In this document: piece by piece, positions 38,109 to 46,394 of the stretch | Layout of the letters: each line of letters begins with the position of its first letter | How positions within the stretch are numbered: position 1 is the stretch's first letter | Origin: a virus | Virus record (IMG/VR): IMGVR_UViG_3300033150_001454 | Location: 1 to 50,589 of that record | DNA length: 50,589 bases | Strand: one strand, 5' to 3' | The notes under the pieces: model-generated | Database searches by the model: none | What the model was told of the DNA's origin: nothing | Seen by the model: the letters and a program-made list of their open reading frames with translations, nothing else | Made by a program: the position numbers and the translations under genes

Positions 38109-38543
38109 ATGGGATATGCTGATACGCTTAAGGGAGTAAAGACTTCGCTTTTAGATATGATAAAGGCTACATCCTCATTCAGTGCATCCAATACTTTCGC
38201 TGATTATATTAAGGATTTAGAAGGGGTAAGCTATCCTGTGGCCTTCCTCAGGTTGAGAGAAGATAGACCTGAGATGAGCGGACCTTCTCACTCATACCAT
38301 CACTTCATCTGGCGCATAGAGATCCATCATAAGGGAACTGGTACAGAATCAGACTTAAACAGCATAATCGATCTTGTAGGAGAAATCATAGACCAGATGG
38401 AGAGTGATAGGACTTTAGGGAATTCTGATATTCAGACTACTGAAGAACTAAGGACTTCATATTCTTGGAGAAGAATAGCATCAGCCATTTTCTATTATGC
38501 ATTCATAGAGTTGGATACAAGAGTCATACGAGTGACTTCATAA
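38109..38543 (+). CDS. Tail terminator/completion-like protein
   Basis: The 144-residue protein has an N-terminal helix (MGYADTLKGVKTSLLDMIKA), a strand segment (SYPVAFLRLREDRPEM; HFIWRIEIHHKGTG), and a DRTLG-containing helix. This layout fits tail terminator (gpU/gp17-like) proteins. The product at 43062-43496 has the same general layout (SYPVVYLQI..., EDRTLG). As the first gene of the tail operon it probably caps the tail tube and joins it to the head. No sequence signature proves this. Confidence 0.65.
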   Translation: MGYADTLKGVKTSLLDMIKATSSFSASNTFADYIKDLEGVSYPVAFLRLREDRPEMSGPSHSYHHFIWRIEIHHKGTGTESDLNSIIDLVGEIIDQMESDRTLGNSDIQTTEELRTSYSWRRIASAIFYYAFIELDTRVIRVTS

Positions 38544-38622
38544 ATTAATCACCAAAATCCTTAAATAATTTCGAGCATCGATTACTTAATGAATGAATGA
38601 TGAGTGAGGATGGAGAAGGCAG

Positions 38623-39087
38623 TTGTCAGTATACGTAGAGTATTCTATAGACAGGAGTCTGGAAGAGCTACCAGAGCTTTTAAGAGATGACGAGAGATTT
38701 TGGCAGAGGCTTCTAGGAAGGGTCGGCAGAGAAGGAGAGAATATCATGCGTGAAGAGGCTCCCGTGAGAACAGGTGCTCTTCAATCACTTATACATTATG
38801 AAACTCGAATCATGGATAGAGAAGTTCATATAAAATGTGAAGCCGAGTATGCAGCTGCAGCTGAACGAGGAACTAGACCTCACGATATAATTCTTTCCAA
38901 GCCTCTTAGTTTGAAGGACAAGGCTATGAGAGAAGGCAAGAAAAATTTATTCTTTAGGGCTGGGACTGTACTGCATCATCCTGGCACTGAAGCAAATTCA
39001 TTTGGCAAGAGAACTAGAGATAGATTGTCCAAAAGAGTTGATGATATAACGGTTGAAGAAATAGGGAGGTGGCTTAAGATTCGCTGA
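38623..39087 (+). CDS. HK97 gp10-like tail completion protein
   Basis: The 154-residue protein uses a TTG start after GGAGAAGG. It contains REEAPVRTGALQSLI, then EYAAAAERGTRPH and LHHPGTEANSF, the hallmark motifs of the HK97-gp10/minor tail completion family. Those proteins join the head connector and tail terminator during morphogenesis. Position between a terminator-like protein and the tube protein agrees. Strong family call. Confidence 0.85.
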   Translation: MSVYVEYSIDRSLEELPELLRDDERFWQRLLGRVGREGENIMREEAPVRTGALQSLIHYETRIMDREVHIKCEAEYAAAAERGTRPHDIILSKPLSLKDKAMREGKKNLFFRAGTVLHHPGTEANSFGKRTRDRLSKRVDDITVEEIGRWLKIR

Positions 39088-39141
39088 AGCTATCTATATA
39101 TGAGATAGCTCAGTAGAGAATCATAGGAGGTAAAGAAAGAG

Positions 39142-40125
39142 ATGGTGAGATTCATAGGGATCGGAAAGGAATCGACCTACAGGACGGCCGTATCAGTAAC
39201 CGAATACATAGATGTAATAAGCGAAAGCATAGAGCCAAGCTGGGATCGAGTGAAGCTCGAACAAGCAGGATACAGATTCGCCACTGATAAGCTTCCAGGA
39301 GGTTTTAAGGAGACAGGCTCTATAGACCTCTACGTGGATGCACAGAGTATAAGCAAGTTCTTCGAAGGACTGCTCGGAAGTGTCTCCACATCAGACGACG
39401 GTCAATCCCCAGTAGTTGCATACAAGCACACGATAACTCCAGCCACATCACTGCCCTCATACACGCTTGAAGTGTTCCCTGAATCGCCTGCGACTTACTC
39501 CAGACAGATAGCTGGCACTGGAATACTCTCAATGAGGCTAGAAGCTGAAGCTGGATCTCCTATAACCGCATCAATAGGCATTCTTGGAGCAAAAGAAAGC
39601 TTGATAAGCCCCTCATCAACAAGCCCTACATTCGCTAATGTTTCTCCACTGCCATTCAACAATTCAAGCGTAGAGATGGAAGACTCTGCGATTGCGACGG
39701 TGGAAGCATTCAGACTCGATATATCCAATACGATACCAGACGATGCATTCGTGCTCAACGATATGTTTCTACCAGCGCTGAGGCTTGAAGGAGGAGAAGT
39801 AACTGGAGAGATGGACATAGCCTTTACAGCTTGGAGCTACTACCAGAGATTCTACGGATCAGCCAGTGCAACAGAACCGTCAGAAAGCCCTTCAACCGTG
39901 AAGATAGAGCTCATAGGTACTGGAGGTTCTACAGGATCTTCAGGCGCTGGATACGAGAACTACAGCTTGCATATAACACTGCCTAAATGCAGGCTCGATA
40001 CATCAAGGGCTAACTTCGATAGAAGGAGCAGGATAGTACAGAGGTTAGGATTCGAAGCCCTATACGATAGCTCGAGTGGCTATGCGATACAGGTGGAGAT
40101 AGTCAATACCAAGTCAGCTCCTTAG
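39142..40125 (+). CDS. Major tail tube protein
   Basis: The 327-residue protein follows GGAGG with ATG at 39142. It is beta-rich with alternating strands and Ser/Thr/Gly loops, starting FIGIGKESTYRTAVSVTEYI, a phrase common at the start of tube proteins of archaeal and bacterial siphoviruses. It contains two related domain-like halves (around GGFKETGSIDLYVDAQSIS and EGGEVTGEMDIAFTAWSYYQ). It lies immediately before the tail chaperone pair and tape measure, the standard place for the tube. High confidence. Confidence 0.85.
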   Translation: MVRFIGIGKESTYRTAVSVTEYIDVISESIEPSWDRVKLEQAGYRFATDKLPGGFKETGSIDLYVDAQSISKFFEGLLGSVSTSDDGQSPVVAYKHTITPATSLPSYTLEVFPESPATYSRQIAGTGILSMRLEAEAGSPITASIGILGAKESLISPSSTSPTFANVSPLPFNNSSVEMEDSAIATVEAFRLDISNTIPDDAFVLNDMFLPALRLEGGEVTGEMDIAFTAWSYYQRFYGSASATEPSESPSTVKIELIGTGGSTGSSGAGYENYSLHITLPKCRLDTSRANFDRRSRIVQRLGFEALYDSSSGYAIQVEIVNTKSAP

Positions 40126-40138
40126 GAGGTGAACTAAA

Positions 40139-40540
40139 CTGGTACAAAAGCCGATTTCTCCTAAGGAGTATAGGAAGAAGGCTCCATCCACAAAGCTGGT
40201 CGAATTGCCATCCGGCGCCGTATTCGAGATAAAGCAGATAGACATCCCTACGCTTAATGAACTTCAGAAGGTATTCGGGAAGATGCCGACTACACAATTG
40301 AGTTCTGAGAACATCGCTGAATATCTTCCTGAACTTACAAAGATATTGTTACCAAACGGAGTGGCACAGCCTGAGGTGACAATAGAACCAACTGAAAATT
40401 CGTTAGGCATAAACGAGATAAATATAGGCGACCAGATAACTCTCATATTCGAGATAATGGACTTCAGCGGGATAGGTGAGGCGGGACAGAGGCTTAGGCG
40501 CTCCTTTCGCAGACGGACCACTAGGAAGGCTAGTAGCTAA
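40139..40540 (+). CDS. Tail assembly chaperone, short form (gpG-like)
   Basis: The frame is open upstream of the TTG at 40205 as far as a CTG at 40139-40141, 9 bases after GGAGG. Starting there gives VQKPISPKEYRKKAPSTKLV then ELPSGAVFEIKQI, the LPSG motif typical of tail chaperones, so I take CTG as the likely start. The product is about 133 residues, with a helical C-terminus ending in an Arg-rich tail. It lies between tube and tape measure, and a longer form is probably made by frameshift into 40476-40712. Confidence 0.72.
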   Translation: MVQKPISPKEYRKKAPSTKLVELPSGAVFEIKQIDIPTLNELQKVFGKMPTTQLSSENIAEYLPELTKILLPNGVAQPEVTIEPTENSLGINEINIGDQITLIFEIMDFSGIGEAGQRLRRSFRRRTTRKASS

Positions 40541-40712
40541 CATGAGCGTAATGCTCCACATTCGACCTTCAGACTTAGTAGAGCTTGAAGGTGGAAGTGT
40601 GGAGAGGCTCCTATTTGATGCTGTCGTGCTCAGTAAGGCAGATGTGACTGAGCCTACCAGTACGAAAGAATTGATAAGGAGATCGAGGGCGAGGCTGGGA
40701 TTGTATGTCTGA
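40476..40712 (+). CDS. Tail chaperone frameshift extension (gpGT-like)
   Basis: The frame opens right after a TAG at 40473 and overlaps the chaperone gene by 65 bases, shifted by +1. In other siphoviruses this partner is translated only by ribosomal frameshifting to give a long chaperone that recruits the tape measure. The product contains GAPFADGPLGRLVANMSVML then HIRPSDLVELEGGSVERLLF. Independent initiation at ATG 40542, one base after the short form's stop, is the alternative. The heptamer CTTAGGC (40493-40499) is a likely slip site. Confidence 0.68.
   Translation: MRRDRGLGAPFADGPLGRLVANMSVMLHIRPSDLVELEGGSVERLLFDAVVLSKADVTEPTSTKELIRRSRARLGLYV
40493..40499 (+). other. CTT-AGG-C: candidate +1 frameshift heptamer
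   Basis: In the zero frame of the chaperone gene the codons are CTT AGG C, the same heptamer that drives +1 shifting in yeast Ty1. Skipping the A moves translation from CTT to GGC, fusing the short form to the 40476-40712 frame exactly inside the overlap window (40476-40540). AGG is not rare here, so the mechanism may differ. Confidence 0.5.
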
Positions 40713-42657
40713 GAGAAGAGTGGATGTAATAGTAAGATGGCTGGAAGAACATCCAGAAGTCAAGGAAAAGCTAGCGAAAAGCATCGATGAAATAAGAACG
40801 AGATTTCCAGCCCTTGCACAGGCTACCTCTGCTGTTATTTCTAAAATGAGGGAATTTGGCAAAACATTCCAGCAAATTAATTTTCGAACCGCAGAAGGTG
40901 CAACAAGTCTTGCAGAATTAAGTGATAGAATGCAACGAGCTTTAATTTCCGTCGGAAGTCTTGATGCACGATACGTTGATTTTGTAAAAACTGCACAGAT
41001 TGCTATGAGGGAACTGCGTAAATCTGGTCTTTCTACAGACGAATTACGAATCGCAATGTCAAGACTGAATGAGATCGCAAAGGAAGTAGCTCAGAGTATT
41101 GGTGAAAAAGAAGCACCAGCCCTTCTCCTTACCAATGAAATCTTGAATCGTCAATTACGGGGAATCCAATCTGTTTCACAAAGGATGGAAAGATGGTCCA
41201 GAAGAATTAATATTCTGGGATGGCGTCTTTCATGGATGGCTTATAGGCTCATGATGATGGGCAGGATCATAACGAGATGGATGCTCAGACCCGTAAACTT
41301 TGCCATAAATGCTCTGACAAGATGGGAGAGATCCCTTGATACAGTTGCTACTTCTATGGGTTTGTTGGCGGCTACAGGACAGCTTACGGGAGAAAGACAA
41401 GAATTCTTACAAAGGACGATGGATGCGTTAATAGAGGAAGGACCGAAGATACAAGGAGCTTTTCAATATGTTCAATCTGCTATGATAGGCTTAGTGACTC
41501 AAGCTGGTGAACCTCTTTCTCAATTTTTCTTTGCACTTGGTGATATGATAGCTTCTCTTGCTCCTATCATTGAATCAGCGGTCATCCCTGCTTTGACTGA
41601 GCTTGTTAAAATATTTATCCAGTGGTTGCCAACAATTAAAGAAATTATCGAGCTTGCTTTACCTCCATTCATTGAAGGCTTGAAGGAAATAGGACCGCTA
41701 CTTTTAGGCTTCTTAAATTGGATTAAGCCTCTCATCCCATTTCTTGCAAGATTAGCAGGTATGTTCGCACCATTCGCAATGCTTTTAACAGGTATAGGCA
41801 TGGCTCTCTATTTCATCACTCCGGCTCTTCAATTATTTTCTGGACTATTAGGCGGTTTGCCCAAAATCTTCAGTTTTGTTAAAGACCATATCGGGGCATT
41901 CAGGACTGCTTTAAGCTTCTTGAGGGGAGGCTTCGGTAAAGTAGTAGGCTTCATTACGGGTCCTCTTAAGTCTGCATTCGGCACTCTTGTTGGAGTATTT
42001 AGCAAAGTTGGAAGCTTTATCGGAAGTGTACTGACTAAGGCTATTTCAGGATTAGGCTCGATGTTCAGCTTCTTGGCTGCACACCCCATCGCATTAGTGA
42101 TTATTGCGATAGGTGCATTGATTGGTATTCTCATTTACCTTTATAATACGAATGAGGATTTCAGGAATGCTGTGGATAACGCATGGAACACCATCAGGAG
42201 CACTATTTTAAGTGCCATAGAAGCCATACAAGGAGCATTTAAGAGTTTCTTGGATTGGATTGATGGTCTAAGAAAAGGATTCACTGATTTTGTGTCTGGG
42301 ATTACGAGATTGTTTGGAGGCGTCACTCAGCAGACTGAAGAATTTAAGAAGAGTCAGGAAGAATTAGGAGAGACAATCGAAGATATGTATGGTCATTCGA
42401 TAGGCAGGGTAATTGCAAGAGATCTTTCCTATGCGATAGACAGCGTACAAGAAGCTCAAAGAGTCTTCAGTAGAGCTAATCTCGGTATCACTGGAGGTGT
42501 AGGAGTGGGAGTACCTGGTGCTACCACTGCTACTCAATACATCAATATCTCAGCTCCCATAACTATAGAGTCCATATCTAGTGAGTTAGATTTAGATACC
42601 GTAAGAGATGCAGTTACTGATGCGTTAAGCGATGCGATAAGGAGGGTAAGGCGATGA
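40705..42657 (+). CDS. Tape measure protein
   Basis: The 650-residue protein has a helical N-terminus (about 1-190) and hydrophobic segments around 330-400 (LLLGFLNWIKPLIPFLARL; PFAMLLTGIGMALYF). Another set lies near 455-480 (HPIALVIIAIGALIGILIYL), with an amphipathic C-terminus after that. Length of hydrophobic helices and place between chaperones and distal tail genes define it as tape measure. At about 1.5 angstrom per residue the tail would be near 100 nm. Codons between roughly 40.9 and 41.2 kb use CGN for Arg more than elsewhere, hinting at a mosaic origin. Confidence 0.88.
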   Translation: MSERRVDVIVRWLEEHPEVKEKLAKSIDEIRTRFPALAQATSAVISKMREFGKTFQQINFRTAEGATSLAELSDRMQRALISVGSLDARYVDFVKTAQIAMRELRKSGLSTDELRIAMSRLNEIAKEVAQSIGEKEAPALLLTNEILNRQLRGIQSVSQRMERWSRRINILGWRLSWMAYRLMMMGRIITRWMLRPVNFAINALTRWERSLDTVATSMGLLAATGQLTGERQEFLQRTMDALIEEGPKIQGAFQYVQSAMIGLVTQAGEPLSQFFFALGDMIASLAPIIESAVIPALTELVKIFIQWLPTIKEIIELALPPFIEGLKEIGPLLLGFLNWIKPLIPFLARLAGMFAPFAMLLTGIGMALYFITPALQLFSGLLGGLPKIFSFVKDHIGAFRTALSFLRGGFGKVVGFITGPLKSAFGTLVGVFSKVGSFIGSVLTKAISGLGSMFSFLAAHPIALVIIAIGALIGILIYLYNTNEDFRNAVDNAWNTIRSTILSAIEAIQGAFKSFLDWIDGLRKGFTDFVSGITRLFGGVTQQTEEFKKSQEELGETIEDMYGHSIGRVIARDLSYAIDSVQEAQRVFSRANLGITGGVGVGVPGATTATQYINISAPITIESISSELDLDTVRDAVTDALSDAIRRVRR

Positions 42658-43061
42658 CTTGGACTGTAGGACCCATAGATCTTGAGAGGAATCCCGAAAA
42701 GGTATCGAAGAAGGCTTCTCAAGCTCTGAAATCAGTGACCATCTTAGGTCAGAATCCATTCTTATATTCTCTAGGGTCGAAGCCTGCAGTCGTCTCATTT
42801 GAAGTATGGCTTTCAGATAATAATGCTATCTCTCTAGCGGAGATCGAGAGGAATACTGATATTCAGCCAATCAGACTCACAGGAGCTGATGAATACGATG
42901 GTTTCTATTACGTAAGCGGAGTGAATGAGGTGACGAAGGCTGGATTCGTTGGCTATAAGTTTATGAAAGTAGAGTTATATCTATATGGAGGATTAGGATC
43001 CTACATCCAAGGCTCTAAGATAACAAGTCTGAGTTCGGTTACTAATGATTGGGGAATCTAG
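42654..43061 (+). CDS. Distal tail protein A (paralogue of the 43493-43915 product)
   Basis: The 135-residue protein starts MTWTVGPIDLERNPEKVSKK and ends YLYGGLGSYIQGSKITSLSS then VTNDWGI. The ending matches the 43493-43915 product (TSLSTVTNDWNI), so the two share a common origin. It overlaps the tape-measure stop by 4 bases (ATGA). Small beta proteins here usually form the distal tail ring below the tube. Function assigned by position. Confidence 0.68.
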   Translation: MTWTVGPIDLERNPEKVSKKASQALKSVTILGQNPFLYSLGSKPAVVSFEVWLSDNNAISLAEIERNTDIQPIRLTGADEYDGFYYVSGVNEVTKAGFVGYKFMKVELYLYGGLGSYIQGSKITSLSSVTNDWGI

Positions 43062-43496
43062 ATGACTGAAGTATACGAGATAATAGACGATATGTATGAT
43101 GCGTTAAAGAGTAAGCTGGATGAGCTGGTTACTGATGGTACTCTACAAGAAGTTATAGAAGGATTCAGAGAAGAGTTACCCAGCTCGTATCCCGTAGTCT
43201 ACTTGCAGATTGCGGATCAGAGACTAGAAGAAGCTACGGTGAGCAAGGATACAGTCATTCTAGAGGCTGATGTGGTTGTAGAAAGCTTCTCCGCAAGTTC
43301 GCATGGCATAGGCATGAAGGAGGCTAGAGACTTGGGATGGAAGGTCTATTCGAAGCTTGTAGAGGATAGAACGCTAGGTGGAAATGTGGATTACAGTCGG
43401 ATTACCCAAGAAGAGATAGAGACCGAGATGTACCCTGATGGCTATCTCTTTCATGTAAATATATATGTAGAGTTGCATAAGTGGTATCTAGGATGA
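43062..43496 (+). CDS. Tail terminator-like protein (second copy)
   Basis: The 144-residue protein begins immediately after the previous stop. N-terminal helix (YEIIDDMYDALKSKLDELVT), strand (SSYPVVYLQIADQRLEE), and a helix with EDRTLGG parallel the product at 38109-38543 in length and order. A C-terminal strand (HVNIYVELHKWYLG) follows. It may be a second ring protein at the distal end. The resemblance is structural rather than close, so the paralogy is moderate in confidence. Confidence 0.6.
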   Translation: MTEVYEIIDDMYDALKSKLDELVTDGTLQEVIEGFREELPSSYPVVYLQIADQRLEEATVSKDTVILEADVVVESFSASSHGIGMKEARDLGWKVYSKLVEDRTLGGNVDYSRITQEEIETEMYPDGYLFHVNIYVELHKWYLG

Positions 43497-43915
43497 ATGT
43501 AGGACCAGTTGAGGATGTGAGGATAAGCGGAATCGCGTTCGGCAACCTTAGCCATAGCCCGCTTAGAGACAGCATAGGGAGGATCAACATTAGCTCTGAA
43601 TCTTATAGTATCCAGAGAGACATAGAAGTGGAAAGCTGGATCAAGACTGAGTCAGAATTCGACTCAATAAGCGCCTCATTAGTTGAGTTATCTTATAATA
43701 AATTAGTACAACCTGTATATGTAATAAGTACTGAATATAGTAATAAGATAAATGGATTCTATAAGCTGCAGAATGTAAGAAGAGAGAGCTTGAGTCCCAT
43801 AGCGTTCATAGAGTCTCTCAGATTTGAGTTGATATATGTTGGCAATACGGATACGCATATAAGAGGGTATGAGGTAACTTCTCTTAGCACAGTCACGAAT
43901 GATTGGAATATATGA
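43493..43915 (+). CDS. Distal tail protein B (paralogue of the 42654-43061 product)
   Basis: The ATG at 43493 overlaps the stop of the previous gene (ATGA), giving MNVGPVEDVRISGIAFGNLS. The end, RGYEVTSLSTVTNDWNI, matches the 42654-43061 product, and both carry NGFYxL/DGFYYV-type segments, so these are diverged duplicates. Beta-rich; likely a distal tail ring component. Confidence 0.65.
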   Translation: MNVGPVEDVRISGIAFGNLSHSPLRDSIGRINISSESYSIQRDIEVESWIKTESEFDSISASLVELSYNKLVQPVYVISTEYSNKINGFYKLQNVRRESLSPIAFIESLRFELIYVGNTDTHIRGYEVTSLSTVTNDWNI

Positions 43916-43925
43916 GGTGTCAAGT

Positions 43926-44069
43926 ATGGATAAATCGGCAGAATATGAACACATTGTAGTGAGAATAACAAAAGCTCAACTTGAAAGGCTAATCAAAGAA
44001 CTCAATCGAACAGGCATAGCTACAATAGAAGTGGATGATAGTCTCACTGTAACGATTAGGATGAGGTGA
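43926..44069 (+). CDS. Small hypothetical protein, 47 aa
   Basis: The ATG at 43926 is 10 bases after the previous stop. The frame gives 47 residues: MDKSAEYEHIVVRITKAQLE, then a helix and a hairpin of strands (IATIEVDDSLTVTIRMR). Start and stop are 4 bases from the next ATG, indicating operon packing. No family recognised; it may be a chaperone or small tail accessory. Confidence 0.6.
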   Translation: MDKSAEYEHIVVRITKAQLERLIKELNRTGIATIEVDDSLTVTIRMR

Positions 44070-44073
44070 TGAT

Positions 44074-44316
44074 ATGCTCAAGATAGTAGCCATAGGCAGT
44101 GAGGGAACGACTATAATCTTTGAGGTAGAATTCGACTTCAGAGATGAAGTGCATAGGATGACCATCAAGAAGACCATAGATGAGATGCTTCAGTTTGGGA
44201 GCAGAGAGGAATTCCTAGAATACATCAAGAAAGCTGTGACGCAGAAGAGATTAGCTCTGTTTGCTGACTATGCAGATGAACTAGTACCGCTTAACGAGGA
44301 TTTGGAGGCTGAGTGA
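44074..44316 (+). CDS. Hypothetical protein, 80 aa
   Basis: A small acidic protein with a strand-rich start (MLKIVAIGSEGTTIIFEVEF) and a C-terminal helical half. GAGGTGAT precedes the ATG. It directly precedes the tail fibre gene, with the next start overlapping its TGA. It could be a fibre-assembly chaperone by position; no family recognised. Confidence 0.66.
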   Translation: MLKIVAIGSEGTTIIFEVEFDFRDEVHRMTIKKTIDEMLQFGSREEFLEYIKKAVTQKRLALFADYADELVPLNEDLEAE

Positions 44317-44318
44317 GC

Positions 44319-46373
44319 ATGCCTAATTATGAGATAGCTTGTCCACCTGGCTCGTACAACATCAAGATAAAGAAGGGATCAGTAGAGGTACCTGTAGATT
44401 GGACTTTCACAAGGAGTGGCGAAGATGGAGATGAAATAATAATTCCACTGTTTGGTGGAGATGAATTTGTAGGCGAAGTGCTTGAAGGATTATGGCAGAA
44501 AGGCGATGATGGAAGCATACAGGGACCGTTTACAGCGAAGATAAGCAGTGGAGAGTTGCAACTTACAGGAAAGAGTGATGCGGCAGGGACTTGGCGAGCA
44601 GGATGGATATCATCAAAGTCGAAAATACCATTTCTTGATGATTTAGTAATTGATGTCCATCTGAAGTTACCAAGTCATTCTTCCGCAGATACGTTTCTTT
44701 TCGCATTGTATTTGTCTGATGATAACGATGGTGATCCTGATTCCGATTCCAACTGGTTACTATCTTATATTTACACGGACACCACGACTTATAAAATCCT
44801 CTTAAGAAAGAAAGTTAACGGAACAACGACCGATCTCTTATCATTAACTAATGTGACTAATGCCGAGGGGACTTTTAGGTTTAAGTTTGAAGAAAACAAG
44901 TCAGGTCATAATCACACACATATTTATTACCATGACGGAACTGGTTCAGTCGATGAGTCAACTGATGAAGTTACAGGGAGTCCGTTTTCATTAGATTTAG
45001 CTATAGATTCAGCATACCCTCATCTCTCCTTTAGAACTAACGAAACCACTAACCGCACCGTTTCATCCGACTTCGTCCGCGTAACTTATCCAGACGATAT
45101 ACAGGTGCGCTATGATCTTGACGATGACGATGTGAATAAGGGTGACGTGAAAGTATGGGATACTATGGGTTATGATTCAGATGAGACGCAGTGGAGACGG
45201 GTCTTATCTAAGGATCCATACTATGATTTTGTGGGAGACTGTGTAGTAGAGAATGGACTGATAAGATTGTGGATTGATGAAGGCGTAGGAGATGGCTTCA
45301 AACTTTATTACTGGGACGGCTCTAGTTGGATTCAAGGATGTTATTACTTTCCTTATGAAGTAACTAGCAACAAAAGTTTGACATATCCATTCCTGAAAAA
45401 CATAGTGAGCATCACATCAGACGCAGTCCAAGTGAATGTAAGGTTTGAAGATTCTTCAACACAAAACAGTGATTACTACCTTGATTGTACAGTGATATTG
45501 AACCGAGGTCAGTATTACGTTGAGATCACTTCCTTGAGTTCATACCCTTCACAACGGGTGCAGCATAAACTTATGGAATCTGTTGCTTTACGATGGGGTT
45601 ACACAGGAGATGCTGAAAATACTGGAATAGCTGATGATGACTTAAATCTTGATAGTTACAATACCACTTTATCTGATAACTTTATGATAGTTTTTGACGA
45701 TGCGAATAATGCGTATATCTTAGGCTTTGCATCAAACGAAAAACCTACTATTGGAAATAAACGGTTTGCAGTGATGAGTGGTTCAAGACTTGAATATCAA
45801 GGAACTGATGACACAACAGAATCTGGTTGCTCGTTTTATATCTTCATAAACCCCTTCAGCCAAGCTGCGAACTTGTTCAAGGAAGCCGAGGATATGACGC
45901 TTTTTGGAGGGGCGTCTACTGATACTTCACAAACAGACGACAGTGGAGACTCAGTGTTGTTGGATGCACAAAATGAATCATGTTGGTTAGATTTAACAGA
46001 CGTGCTCAACAAACTGCCCGAAGGAAGGTATTGGGCGTTTTGGCGAGTGAAAGATACAAATCAAGTAGCAAATGACTTTCGTCTCAGCGTTTACAATACC
46101 ACGGATTCGAGATATCTGAATGAAGAAAATGATGAAGTTTACAAGACATTAACTAGCAGTTTTGCATACTATGGTATAATATTTGACCTGACAAGCGACG
46201 ATTCAGGAGACACTGTAAGATTTGGCGTTGTCAAAGATACTACTACTACAAACTCGATTTACGTTGATTACCTCTTAATCGTGCCGATTGGAAACGGCGA
46301 AGACTGGCCACAAGACTGTGCACACAATGCTCTCAGGACTTATTCGAAGTATCATAAGGTCTACAAGAGATAG
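44319..46373 (+). CDS. Lectin-like tail fibre / receptor-binding protein
   Basis: Start set at ATG 44319 (MPNYEIACPPGSYNIKIKKG); a GTG at 44313 lies two codons upstream. The 684-residue protein is beta-rich with many Asp, Ser, Thr and Asn. Residues 60-260 look like a concanavalin/LamG-like jelly roll (WRAGWISSKSKIPFLDDLVI). Another beta domain near 300-500 contains RLWIDEGVGDGFKLYYWDGS. Clustered acidic residues suggest calcium binding. As the largest protein distal to the tape measure it is the best receptor-binding candidate. Codon use in the middle differs from the flanks. Confidence 0.75.
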   Translation: MPNYEIACPPGSYNIKIKKGSVEVPVDWTFTRSGEDGDEIIIPLFGGDEFVGEVLEGLWQKGDDGSIQGPFTAKISSGELQLTGKSDAAGTWRAGWISSKSKIPFLDDLVIDVHLKLPSHSSADTFLFALYLSDDNDGDPDSDSNWLLSYIYTDTTTYKILLRKKVNGTTTDLLSLTNVTNAEGTFRFKFEENKSGHNHTHIYYHDGTGSVDESTDEVTGSPFSLDLAIDSAYPHLSFRTNETTNRTVSSDFVRVTYPDDIQVRYDLDDDDVNKGDVKVWDTMGYDSDETQWRRVLSKDPYYDFVGDCVVENGLIRLWIDEGVGDGFKLYYWDGSSWIQGCYYFPYEVTSNKSLTYPFLKNIVSITSDAVQVNVRFEDSSTQNSDYYLDCTVILNRGQYYVEITSLSSYPSQRVQHKLMESVALRWGYTGDAENTGIADDDLNLDSYNTTLSDNFMIVFDDANNAYILGFASNEKPTIGNKRFAVMSGSRLEYQGTDDTTESGCSFYIFINPFSQAANLFKEAEDMTLFGGASTDTSQTDDSGDSVLLDAQNESCWLDLTDVLNKLPEGRYWAFWRVKDTNQVANDFRLSVYNTTDSRYLNEENDEVYKTLTSSFAYYGIIFDLTSDDSGDTVRFGVVKDTTTTNSIYVDYLLIVPIGNGEDWPQDCAHNALRTYSKYHKVYKR

Positions 46374-46394
46374 CGATGAGATGAGAGATGAGGA

